A stretch of 64,000 nucleotides of DNA from assembly GCA_032719365.1 (NCBI GenBank), contig CM064871.1:68869586-68933585 (forward strand), written 5' to 3'. Positions 43,462 to 53,326 of this stretch are shown piece after piece. Position 1 is the first letter of the stretch; every line of letters begins with the position of its first letter. Both the position numbers and the translations under genes were made by a program. This stretch comes from Prinsepia uniflora (taxonomy: Eukaryota > Streptophyta > Magnoliopsida > Rosales > Rosaceae). The notes below the pieces were generated by a model, which saw nothing but the letters and a program-made list of their open reading frames with translations, was not told the origin of the DNA and made no database searches.

Positions 43462-45773
43462 TGATCATGCCCAAAATTTTCTTCTCGTTTTAGGAGTAGA
43501 GTGGGCCCGAGGCAACCCTCGCCAGACTTTGCGCACAACTAGATCTGCAGAGTGAGGGGGCAGACCGCTTGTAGGGTTTTTTGTTGGGATGTGGTGTGGA
43601 TGATGTTGGATGTGCTAAGCATAATGGGACTATAACTAGAGTCATTCCCAAAATAGATAGACTAGTAAGCAAGTAGGCCTTGAGCTTGAGTACAGGCGTG
43701 CCACTAGTAGAAGCTGCTGCTAGACAGGGTGAATGGGTTTTGTTCGCGGTTCAAGAACATTTCTTCTGATTAAAATGATTGTGAGGCAAGCAGTCATGAT
43801 TTTCTTGCACTGTTCTTTTCTATGTCTTTTCAAGTAATTTAATAATTTTCTTTTCAGCTTAGTCCAAGTTCATTATTCGCCTGATATTCAGGTTTGCAAC
43901 ATTGTTATTTCAGTAATAAGGTGGTTAGAGATCCTAGATTCTCTCAATTTGGAATCATTGTACTGGACGAATGCTCAAAGATGGTATCCTGACTTAGATA
44001 ATTGTTGATCACGCTTAGATGGTGTATCCCAAGTACCAATTTTTACTCAAGAAAATCTATTTTGAATTGAGATGGAAATGTAAGTACAAATACTGGAATG
44101 TAAAAGTACTGCAATTAGGCTGAGCAAAAACTAAAATTAAAAGTTCATAAAAGTAAATTATTTCTTTCGCATTCAAACTCATATCAAGCAGTAAATTCTA
44201 GAAATCATCAATTGAAATGAATATCAGTCGGAAAGCATATTATAGGATGATCTGGTATTTAGAGACGACAACAAGACATCAAAGTGGAAGTTTGAACACT
44301 TCAGTGACTGGCCATAGGTTGGAGTCGAAGTGACTATCCGTAAATTAGTAGTCAGGATGACTCTTCGTAAACTGATAATCGGGATAAATTTCTGTGAATT
44401 GGTAGTTAGGATGATTTTTTGTGAATCAGTAGTTGGGATGACTTTCTGTGAATCGGTAGTCGGAATGATTAATCCTATGACAATATTTAGTCAGAAAGAA
44501 TGTTAATCTCTGTAAGCCTCAATGACTATTCATGAGCTCGTAGTCAGAATGAGGTTAACCTTTATGACAATGCTTTTAGTCAGGAAGAAGTGTACATGTG
44601 ATGGAGCTAACCATTGTGAGGGTGCTTGTAACGACCTGTCCCGGATTTTGGGATTAGATTAGTGATTAATGATGGATTAGTAAAGTTAATCGGTGATTAG
44701 TTGGATAGTTTCGGACGGACGGTGCGAAATGATCATTTTGCCCTTAGAATGGGCGAAATGTTGACTTTTGATTTGGGCAGTCAAACGAACTTTGGCCAAT
44801 GACTGTGACGTAGTTCGGAACGTCATGAGTTCATAGACAAGCGGCATGCCCGATTCCAACACTCGAGGAGGAAGTTATGATGTTCGGAAGTTGAGGGGCA
44901 TTTTGGTAATTTGGCATTAAGGATATTTTGGTTCTTCTATTGCCTTGGGAGTTGTGCCCAATGGTTTTAGGACACTTGTCCCTTGCTGGAAGGCTGTGGA
45001 AGCCTTTTCCCCACCACCTCACAATTATGTCATTAGGTTTAAATTTGGTTGCACAGGTTGAGAGAAAAGAAAAACAGAGTGTGTGAACCGTGAGAAACCA
45101 TCCCTACAAGCTGGTGCTGCGAACTCTGGTTAACTCAAGGTCGTTTTTGGTACGTTGACCTGGGATCCATTGTCTGGCTTGCGTGTTCCACGGGGGTTGA
45201 ACGAGTGTTTAGCCTTCGTGTTGCATACAGGTTAGACGGGAGCATAACTTATCCCTTAATCCCGGGGAATTGGGGGTGGGTCGTGTCAGTGCTACTGGAG
45301 TGGATCTGAAAAACGGTTAGGCGTTTGCATAAATGTCTCTAGAGAATGAGAAGAGAAATTGCATCTTGATTTCCTAAGTCGAAAGAATTAGGTTTTGCCA
45401 CAAGGGCGAGCTTTTTGTTAAACCATGAAACCTGATTAGGTGTTCATAGGTTCAAAAATTGATGGAGAACAATTTGCTAAGTTTGATTGGTTAATTGTTC
45501 TTCCTTTGAGAAGTTGGTTCTTTCTCCTTTTATAGTCAACATGGAGGTTGATCAAGTTGTTAAGTTGGGCTTTGGATAGGTTTCACACTGCTGTTTATTA
45601 TGTTGGAAATCTCTTATTTTCCTTCAAATTCTTTGTGCGTGTCAAAACTGCTCATGTATTACTTCCTCTTTACGTTTCAAGTGGGTGCTTAGGCTGGATT
45701 TTCTTTAGTTTGGGCTTTTAATTCCTTCGAACCATCAACTTTGGCCTAATGTGATTTTTTTTGGACATAAACA
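43462..45773 (-). repeat. Gypsy 5' LTR (copy 3), interrupted by unit D
   Basis: Minus strand begins TGTTTATGTCC (45773) and ends GGGCATGATCA (43462), a TG...CA structure, followed by the spacer TAATC and the primer-binding site. Without the 662-bp unit D and one duplicated pentamer it is about 1.65 kb, the same size as the solo copies at 6250-7853 and 21198-22814. This copy supplies the evidence that those are LTRs. Confidence 0.72.
44627..45288 (+). mobile_element. Unit D: 662-bp short member of the TGTAAYGACC family
   Basis: Left end TGTAACGACCTGTCCCGG, right end GGGGGTGGGTCGTGTCA. Perfect 5-bp target duplication GTGCT (44622-44626 and 45289-45293). It keeps the family start (GATTAGTTGGATAGTTTCGG, TTTTGACTTTTGAT-type block, CATGAGTTCATAGACAAGCG) and the end but lacks the middle 2-2.5 kb, including the CGCG block and the GGGC repeats. 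A small, complete, precisely inserted copy. Confidence 0.85.
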
Positions 45774-45811
45774 AATGTTTTGGGTCATAGTTGGATGAAG
45801 TTTATCCTGAA

Positions 45812-46726
45812 TAAGGGTGGGCATATAGTCCCGAAATATTGAAATCGTCTCGTCCCGTATCATACCAAACTGGAAAAAAAAAATTGAATAGTAAAACCAA
45901 ATGTATGATCGGTACGGTATCGATATAGTACCGGTTCCAACCGGTACATGATCGATTTCGATGTTGAGGAATACCGTCTCGTACCGAAACCAAACCGGTT
46001 TAATTTTTTTTAATTAATTAACTAATTAAATTAAATCTAAAAATGATAAATGGTGCTAAGTTTTTTTATATATACTCATACATATGTCGGGTCTATTTCT
46101 ATGTTCTTTGGCACATGAATTATATGAATAAATTTTTCTTGTTTGATTATCATATATAGACATATATCAAACTGAGGGGTTAAAGTATTAGCTCACAACT
46201 TACAATCCCCTCATCATTCCATAAACATGAAACCTCTACCTACATATATTAAATAAGATGATGGATGCTTCGAATGCATTGCACACTTGTGAGCATAGAC
46301 ACCACTAAATCATCAAGCTAATATGATGCTTATCAACTTATGATTTCTTAATGGTGTTTCTATTTTTTTGGTTAGACTTTGAAATATAACTTTCATATTT
46401 GTTATGAAATTGTATGAATGAAATATGAATTTGTTATGCATTATGGATTATTGTACCAATTTATATACAAATTCTTTAATCACATGTACAAGCAGGTTTT
46501 GGTACAAATTTCTTAGTACAAAATAATTTCGTACGAATAGATTTTTTAGATTTTTTTGCATAAATTTTGGCTCAAAACCAAAATTGTACCAAATATAATT
46601 GGTACGGTACGATTAGTATTAATTTCATATTTTAGAATACCGTACCGTACTAAACCAGTTAAAATTACTTGGTATGGTTCCGATATCACCTACATATCGA
46701 ACCGTACGGAACCATGTATAGGGTTA
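45812..46726. mobile_element. Short non-autonomous hAT-like element
   Basis: Left end TAAGGGTGGGCAT, right end ATGTATAGGGTTA (decayed inverted repeat). 8-bp flanks ATCCTGAA / ATCGCGAA match 6 of 8. Subterminal repeats of GGTACGGTA/CCGTACCGTAC type occur near both ends, as in many plant hAT MITEs. No coding potential. Confidence 0.6.
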
Positions 46727-46734
46727 ATCGCGAA

Positions 46735-47804
46735 TGATCGATGGACATTTGGGCACAGTAAAATGAACATTGACAACTCATTCTCCTACGTCCTAGCAAT
46801 CAAATATAATCCATCTGGGATCGAGATGGTTTTCATTTTAATTCAAACATTTGTTTTGTAACTTTCTTTTATTCTGCACCATGCATTCTAAAAGTTTCCT
46901 TTCATGGTCATCGTTTTCCCGTCTGTCGATCTGTCCCATCTCGATCTTTACCCCCTCTGAGTCGATTCAACCAAATAAAAACGAGCCGGGTTTTTTTGAT
47001 AAGAGATAGAACCAAATTGAATGGAACGGAATTAAATAAATCGAATCAAATTACGTATTATTTATCAAATTGAGAATTTGAATCGTACACTTAAATCATA
47101 ATCTGGCAAGAGATATATAGAGCGTTTAAACAAGAATCAACTTAACGGATGATTCAGATCGAAAGCCATTGCGAACTTTGAAGGGTTTTCTTGAGGTATA
47201 ACCAGCAGGCTAGCTAGTTGAAATTTAAACCTAAGTGAGGCCCAATTGATGACCCTACCGAAACCCAAGTTTGTTTTTGTTGGTAAGACACATGAAGACA
47301 TATAGGGACAGAACCCTAAAATGTTCCCCCCCAGACTCACCCATAGGCTATGGTGTCCAAGAGTCTCACTGCTGGCAACCAATATTTCACCAATTGGGTG
47401 CTCTCAAATTCTCAATCAATCTGTCTTACCAATTTCCCCCACAAAGAAGTCTTCATAGACAAGAAGAACAAGTTAGATAAGATAAGAAGCAGTTGGATGT
47501 GCATGAATTGAATCCACCTCTAATGGAACAACGACACTATGATTAGATATGGAATTTAATTAACAAATATATAATTCGTTACCGTAATTCATATATAAAT
47601 CGTGCTCAAATTAAACGCATTCATCACTATACTATCTCAACTTTAAGACATATTCGCATAATATATATGTGTATATGTATGTATATATATATATATGTAT
47701 GTCCTTTACTGGGGATATTATGCAGGTACTAGCTCAACTTACTGCATGTAAGAATCAATTGAGCAGAAGAGTCAAATTATTTGAAACCTCCCATTTATAA
47801 GATG
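46735..47804. other. Intergenic DNA
   Basis: No gene supported. Open frames of 69-81 codons at 47137-47480 overlap on opposite strands without family features. A (TA)n/ATGTAT-rich stretch lies at about 47660-47700. Confidence 0.5.
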
Positions 47805-47809
47805 AGAAT

Positions 47810-48326
47810 TGTTGAAGCAGAAATCGAACCCGCCGCGAAAAGTTCTCACAATTCCTGCAAACAGCAAACAATTAGCTATCGTTGTCTCGATCGATTTACC
47901 CGGGGGGTTGTTCGACCAAGAACACTCCGATGCCTAAGTTAGCTTTGAGAGAGGAAAAAGATATACTTCGAAGCGAAGAATCAACTTAACTTGGAAATGA
48001 AATGTGCCTTGCTATTTATAGGGGTGAATGAAATGTTCAATTTCCATAGTTTCGATGTGGGACAAATGCTCATCAATTTACCTCTTATATAAGGGTGAGT
48101 GAGATGTTCAATTTCCATAGTTTCGATGTGGGACAAATGCTCATCAATTTGCATGCTAACACGTGTTATACAAATCGAGGGTGGAGAGGCTTCCACATGT
48201 CATTCTGGTTTGGGCCATGTCCGGTGCTTGTGCTTACAAGTATTATTGCCAAGGGAAATTTGGTCATTTTGAGAATTATGGGCCACGTGGCAGCTCCACA
48301 TTTTTCCGGTGATTTTGGGTTCCACA
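47810..48326 (-). repeat. 3' LTR of the young element
   Basis: 517 bp, TG...CA on + strand. It contains an internal 66-bp direct duplication (GTTCAATTTCCATAGTTTCG and following) and, on minus, a TATA box TATAAATA at 48020-48013 plus CTTATATAAGAGG about 65 bp upstream. The two TATA-like elements result from that duplication. Confidence 0.95.
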
Positions 48327-48469
48327 AATGCCCCCACATCGATTCGGTATTCAGGGAATCCGGAGGGATGTACATTGTTTGGAGTCTTATATTACCGGGT
48401 TACCAGTTACCGTTGGGTTCAAGAATCGATTCAGTGTTTATTTGACGATTTTGCCCCTGGCTATAAAGG

Positions 48470-49300
48470 TAAAAAGTCCATTTTTAGTTTTAGAATGACT
48501 ATTCTGGGTTTAGTGGTGTGAATCGGACATAATATGCAAAATGACCATTTTACCCCCAAGCATGGGCAAAATGTTGTCTTTTGAACCGGGGGGTCCAAAG
48601 GACGAGGGCCAGAGACCATTACGTAGGTCGAGTTGATACGAATCCATAGACAGGTGGCATGTCGAAATCGGAGATCGGATGCGAAGGTTATGTGTCTACG
48701 AAGGCGAGGGGCATTTTTGTAATTTTGGAAGCGAAGGGCAAAACGGTCTTTTTGAGACAAGCGAACGGTGGACGCTGACTCATGCTACCTACCAATGATT
48801 CTTGCTGCTTTGTCTAGACAACATGGAGGAAATCAAGGATTTTAGGGACCCTAAACCCTTAATTGGGGAAAACTCAATCATTTTGTCCAAACCTTGATTT
48901 TGTTAAATAGCAGAGCAATTCGATTGTGAGAATGAGAGATTAGAGAGTCTGAATTGGAGCAAAACAAACACAAAGGACAGAGGGTCGCTGGTTTTGCAGA
49001 TTTTCGAAATTTTGGAAATTTGTGGTAAAAATTCGAATTCGAATTCGTGAGTCTTGAGGATCAAAATTGAGGCTGGATTAAGTCTCCTGGGACTAATTCG
49101 AACCGATCCAAATCAAAAACGGGGAGGATTGAGGCCGTATCGAGCAAGAACAGAAGCTTCAAAATCCTCGAAAAATCGAGCTTGAGTTCTACTAGCTGGA
49201 GGTAAGGATTTATCAAATTGATCTTGTAAAATCGTTCCTTATACTCTCACGATGTCACGTCGTGGACGGAGTTTGGCCGAACAGTCGACGGGGACTTGGT
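48470..49300 (+). repeat. TGTAAYGACC-family LTR-like sequence inside the young element
   Basis: On the + strand this shares, in the same order, blocks with unit F (59150-59540): AAAATGACCATTTTACCCCC-like, GCATGGGCAAAATGTTG, GATACGAATCCATAGACAGG, TGGCATGTCGAAATCGGAGA. It ends near a GTAAGG-type donor (49202). The family's terminal TGTAAYGACC is missing. The element interior is therefore a chimera that acquired part of a foreign LTR in opposite orientation to gag. Confidence 0.6.
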
Positions 49301-49385
49301 GGTGACTGAGTGCACTTGCGGACGTGACTAGTGAGCATCGGTAGGCAGGATCACACCTACTGTGACTCTTGCTAGTACCACATAC

Positions 49386-49799
49386 ATGCTCGCCATGCGT
49401 CAAGATGCCGAGAGACCTAGCAAATTTGTCCTGTGGGAGCGTGGCGGTTTTCGTGGCCTAAGTCCATTCCGAGGGAAAGATATGGATTTTGAGAAACCCG
49501 AAGACTTCATGGAGTGGAAGGCTCGCAATCAAATTTCCTTTTCAAGCGACGTTCTCGTGGAACTTGGCGACAGATGTTCTTCTAGAGTTTCGGGACATGG
49601 GCCGGCTACTCTCTCCATGAATGGCGAGAAGCTTTCAGACATCCCAAACAAGGAGTGGTTGTGCGTTCCACTGTGCTTGAAGGAGACCGTTGTTCAGAAG
49701 AAGGACAATAAACAAGGACTTGCTGGTTCTTGGGAGCAAAAACCATGCCGAGCAACTTCTTTCCTAACCCATAAGCATACCGAGCAATTTCTTTCCTAA
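49386..49799 (+). CDS. Unrecognised 137-codon open frame inside the young element, antisense to gag
   Basis: The first ATG gives MLAMRQDAERPSKFVLWERG, followed by LSPFRGKDMDFEKPEDFMEW, SFSSDVLVELGDRC and LSDIPNKEWLCVPLCLKETV. The composition is balanced and protein-like, unlike neighbouring chance frames, and it lies immediately downstream of the + strand LTR-like sequence that ends in a donor-like site. The frame is also open for eight codons upstream of this ATG. No domain is recognised. The last 20 codons run into a short imperfect repeat (ATGCCGAGCAACTTCTTTCC / ATACCGAGCAATTTCTTTCC). It may be a decayed exon of a captured host gene or an accessory ORF. Expression is unknown. Confidence 0.35.
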   Translation: MLAMRQDAERPSKFVLWERGGFRGLSPFRGKDMDFEKPEDFMEWKARNQISFSSDVLVELGDRCSSRVSGHGPATLSMNGEKLSDIPNKEWLCVPLCLKETVVQKKDNKQGLAGSWEQKPCRATSFLTHKHTEQFLS

Positions 49800-50036
49800 C
49801 CTTTCCGTTCTGGCCCTACGAATGTGCCATCTTGATGCGAAGGGTAGGCAAAAATGGAAAGTTATGTTGTTGATGTGAGATTGCGATAACTAAGATAACT
49901 TGAGGTCTCAATTTCACATCGGAAGCCAAAATGGGCGAGTTGGAGATGAGCCGTGTAGAGAGGATGCTGATAGAAAATGAGCGAGATACCACTCGAGATG
50001 AGCTCTCCCTGCTGCACAGAAATTTGCAGGACTCAG

Positions 50037-50330
50037 AAGGCTTTGATGCTTCGATGACGAAGGCTTGAATGCTTCGCAGGGCGAAGGCTTGGATGCTTCG
50101 ATAACGAAGGCTTAGGTGCTTCGCATGGCGAAGGCTTAGATGCTTCGCAGGGCGAAGGCTTGAATGCTTCGATGACGAAGGCTTGGATGCTTCGCATGGC
50201 GAAGGCTTGAATGCTTCGATACGAAGGCTTGGATGCTTCGCATGGCGAAGGCTTAGATGCTTCGCAAGGCGAAAACTCAGATGCTTTGATGACGAAGGCT
50301 TGGATGCTTCGATCATGAAGGCTTTTTACA
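50037..50330. repeat. Minisatellite, about 22 bp x 13
   Basis: Thirteen or so units of GAAGGCTTGGATGCTTCG plus CATGGC or ATGAC. Units alternate between two linker types (GCATGGC/GCAGGGC and ATGACGA/ATAACGA). It lies downstream of gag where pol would be in an autonomous element. It is open for 166 codons on minus (50316-49816), reading a Lys/Pro/Ser-rich repeat (KHLSLRHAK, FKPSPCEASKPSSS), which is a by-product of the repeat. Confidence 0.92.
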
Positions 50331-50478
50331 CTAGAGAGAATAAGCTTTGAAAATTGTACATGGTGAACAAATCAATTTGTTAATCTCATTTCATTGATAC
50401 TTGAATTCAGAAGGCAACTTGAAAAGCAAAATTGAAAAGCTCCATAGAGTTTTATGTCTTTCTAATGTTGACTTGCGT

Positions 50479-51775
50479 CTAGTTGATGCGGATCACCTTT
50501 GACGCTGGCTCGTTTGACTCTTTGTTCTCCATGTGATTTACAGTCTTGTTTTTGATGTAGTCTGTACAATGCCCCTCCCTCAGGAGATTTTGGAGATATC
50601 TTTCGAAAGATATACATGTGCTGATATTGTGCCCATAACATTCATGATAGGCGCACCATTTGGTTTTATCAGCATTCTCTTGATTGCCTTTGACTGGCTC
50701 TGGCTTCTTAAACCATGGCTTGTTCTTAATTTCATTGTGGATCTGATGGGCTGGTAAAGATAGCTGCAAGTTAGGCTTCCCCATAACTGGCGTTTGGGAG
50801 TGTTGCCCTGCCTTTCGCTTGTTGAGCTTTCCAGTTGCAGACTTTCCATGGGGTTCATCCTCATCGGAGGCCTTTTCGCTAGTCCCAGCATGGCCATGAG
50901 TATGAGCGGCGCGCTTCTCATCCTCCCAACTTGCATGTCGCTCTGCTAGCGAAAGTATTTCGAAAAGACTTCGCGCATTGCTCATGACGATGTCCCCGTA
51001 AAGCTGGCTGTCTCGAGGGAGTCCTTGCTTGAATGCCATTGCCGCAACAAAGTCATTACAGCCGATAATGCGAGATTTCTCCTCACAAAATCTCCGTATG
51101 TATTGTCGCAGAGTGTCTTTTGCTCTCTTTCGGACAGAGAAAAGATGGTCGTCTTTCACCTCGATTGTCCGAAGTTGTGCGTATTCCTTCACAAATGTCA
51201 AAGCCAACTCTTCGAAGGACTCAATTGACCTCGGGGGGAGATGATTGAACCAAGTCATGGCTTGGCCTTGAAGGGAAGCTTGAAAAACTTTGCACATGAG
51301 CGCATCGTTAGACCTGTGGGGGATCATGACTCCTCGAAAGTGATCTATGTGTTTTACCGGGTCGGAGGCTCCTTTGAATGAAGTGAAGTTTGGAGTTGCG
51401 AACCTCTGGGGGAATGACTCCTCCTCAATATCCCTTATAAAGGGCGTAGAGAGCCGTATCTGGCGACGTAGATCGTCCTCTAGATCGCCACCTTGTTGAG
51501 CACGAAGGTGCATGTCCAGCATTTTTTGAACATCATTAGCCTGCAACGCTCCTTGCTGAGGCGATGAGTCCCTTTTTGCTAATCGTTGGGAACCGCTTTG
51601 AGCTTCTCCCCCTGTTCTCTGGGATCGTGCAGGGGAGTAGGCTTCATTTTCCCTTTTACTACCGTGGGCAGATCTTTTTGGGTTTTTGTATAGAGCTCGA
51701 AGTTGCCCCCTGCTCCTATGTGAGTGTTGTGAGTGCTCTGCCCGTGAAGTTGCCCCAGTCCTACCTCCTAGCTGT
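50479..51775 (-). CDS. Gag of the young element, C-terminal part
   Basis: Continuous frame through MQANDVQKMLDMHLRAQQGG (at 51546) and upstream to about 51775. It contains the retrotransposon gag core: FATPNFTSFKGASDPVKHID, HFRGVMIPHRSNDALMCKVF, LQGQAMTWFNHLPPRSIESF, LALTFVKEYAQ, DTLRQYIRRFCEEK, AMAFKQGLPRDSQL. A CCHC-like box CAYHECYGHNISTC lies near the C-terminus. Gag packages the element RNA into particles. It ends with the stop after KVIRIN, followed by non-pol sequence. The part beyond 51546 belongs to the same protein, reached by a frame change near 51778. Confidence 0.9.
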
Positions 51776-52408
51776 TCACGTACTAAACGGTTTTAGGCGT
51801 TGTGGGCTTTTCGCTCGATGAGCGTGACTTTCTTTTCCAGAGTCGCCTAGCGAAGTATCTCGTGACATTGTTTGGCAGCGAACCTGCTCTTTCCTAGGAC
51901 GCCTTTGGGTATTCCCTTGTCTTCCACGTGACGTGGATCGTCTGTCCTGCTCCTGGATTGGTCTCTCTGCTAGGAGTTGCTGCAAGAGCCTTGACTGGAG
52001 TTGAACTTGTTTGCTTAACCCTTCAACTTGCTGCGCCAAGTTGTCCTGGGGAGGTTGGTGATGACTTCTCCCTGAGATGTCATGACACCCGTCCAGAAAC
52101 TCCCTTTGGACCATGCTTGTTGTGAGTTGATCATGTCGTAATGCATTTCCTATCAAACTCTCGTTTGCCTGTTGTAAAGTCGAAGTTCCATCCCCTAGCG
52201 CGGGTACTTGGTTAGCTGGAGAGGGGAATGCTTCAAAACTGAAGGTTGGCCTCCCTTCAAGTGTCTCAAAGGGCGCTTCTATGGACACACGCCCGAGTCG
52301 AGCTGGGCGCTTCTCCGGAGTTTCTATGTGAGCTTCATTCCTCGTCTGGGCCGTTGAGGCAGAAACACCTTCCCCGGCTGACTGAACGGATCGACGAACT
52401 TTAGCCAT
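51776..52408 (-). CDS. Gag of the young element, N-terminal part (frameshifted from the C-terminal part)
   Basis: Starts at ATG 52408, MAKVRRSVQSAGEGVSAS, a variable gag N-terminus, then LAQQVEGLSKQVQLQSRLLQ QLL, a coiled-coil segment typical before the gag core. It ends in a stop after RLKPFST. The following frame is open immediately (REQLGGRTG...), so a single frameshift near 51780 separates the two halves. This could be inactivating, or a programmed shift; inactivation is the simpler reading. Confidence 0.7.
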   Translation of the reverse strand: MAKVRRSVQSAGEGVSASTAQTRNEAHIETPEKRPARLGRVSIEAPFETLEGRPTFSFEAFPSPANQVPALGDGTSTLQQANESLIGNALRHDQLTTSMVQREFLDGCHDISGRSHHQPPQDNLAQQVEGLSKQVQLQSRLLQQLLAERPIQEQDRRSTSRGRQGNTQRRPRKEQVRCQTMSRDTSLGDSGKESHAHRAKSPQRLKPFST

Positions 52409-52439
52409 GCCGATTCGAAGAATGTTGAGTTGGAAAGCT

Positions 52440-52760
52440 GTTTGATGGATAATTTGAACAACGTTCAGAATCTTCGAACAATGTCGATGAACGACGAACG
52501 AAGGGAGATGAACGATGAACAAACGTTCAAAATCTTCGAACAATATCGATGAACGACGAACGAAGAAAGATGAACGATGAAAGAATTCCTGATGAGTGAT
52601 GAAACAACGTTCAAAATCTTCGAACAATGTCGATGAACGACGAACGAAGAAAGATGAACGATGAACAAATTCTTGATGAGTGATGAACAACGTTCAAAAT
52701 CTTCGAACAATGTCGATGAACGACGAACGAAGAAAGATGAACGATGAACAAATGAGAGAG
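52440..52760. repeat. Tandem repeat, about 90 bp x 3-4, in the 5' leader of the young element
   Basis: Units share CGTTCAAAATCTTCGAACAA, TGTCGATGAACGACGAACGA, AGAAAGATGAACGATGAACA and TTCTTGATGAGTGATGA. It lies between the primer-binding site and the gag start, where packaging signals of retroelements usually reside. Confidence 0.9.
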
Positions 52761-52783
52761 CTTCTTCTGAGTATAACTCAATA

Positions 52784-52804
52784 GCTCTCAATGAAAGCAC
52801 CAAT
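52784..52804 (-). other. Primer-binding site of the young element
   Basis: Minus strand reads ATTGGTGCTTTCATTGAGAG directly after the LTR (which ends CAACA on minus). TGGTGC... is a recurrent plant gypsy primer-binding site; the tRNA is not assigned here. Confidence 0.8.
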
Positions 52805-53321
52805 TGTTGAAGCAGAAATCGAACCCGCCGCGAAAAGTTCTCACAATTCCTGCAAACAGCAAACAATTAGCTATCGTTGTCTCGATCGATTTACCCGGGG
52901 GGTTGTTCGACCAAGAACACTCCGATGCCTAAGTTAGCTTTGAGAGAGGAAAAAGATATACTTCGAAGCGAAGAATCAACTTAACTTGGAAATGAAATGT
53001 GCCTTGCTATTTATAGGGGTGAATGAAATGTTCAATTTCCATAGTTTCGATGTGGGACAAATGCTCATCAATTTACCTCTTATATAAGGGTGAGTGAGAT
53101 GTTCAATTTCCATAGTTTCGATGTGGGACAAATGCTCATCAATTTGCATGCTAACACGTGTTATACAAATCGAGGGTGGAGAGGCTTCCACATGTCATTC
53201 TGGTTTGGGCCATGTCCGGTGCTTGTGCTTACAAGTATTATTGCCAAGGGAAATTTGGTCATTTTGAGAATTATGGGCCACGTGGCAGCTCCACATTTTT
53301 CTGGTGATTTTGGGTTCCACA
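52805..53321 (-). repeat. 5' LTR of the young element
   Basis: 517 bp, identical to the 3' LTR except one base near 53302 (T instead of C at the equivalent 48307). Minus-strand TATA box TATAAATA at 53015-53008. Leads directly into the primer-binding site. Confidence 0.95.
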
Positions 53322-53326
53322 AGAAT

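Larger units (their letters stand above)
47810..53321 (-). mobile_element. Complete young non-autonomous gypsy-like retrotransposon (LARD-like; gag only)
   Basis: Two 517-bp direct LTRs (47810-48326, 52805-53321) differ at only one base that I can find (C at 48307, T at 53302). A perfect target duplication AGAAT flanks the element (47805-47809, 53322-53326). On minus, the primer-binding site ATTGGTGCTTTCATTGAGAG follows the 5' LTR, and a purine-rich TGTGGGGGCATT precedes the 3' LTR. The 4.48-kb interior encodes a gag but no protease, reverse transcriptase, RNase H or integrase that I can read. It must depend on a partner element for mobility. The near-identical LTRs mean a very recent insertion. 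Confidence 0.93.

Noticed and set aside
49816..50316. 166-codon open frame of Lys/Ser/Pro repeats
   Set aside because: Produced by the 22-bp minisatellite having no stop in that frame; no start context or known family.
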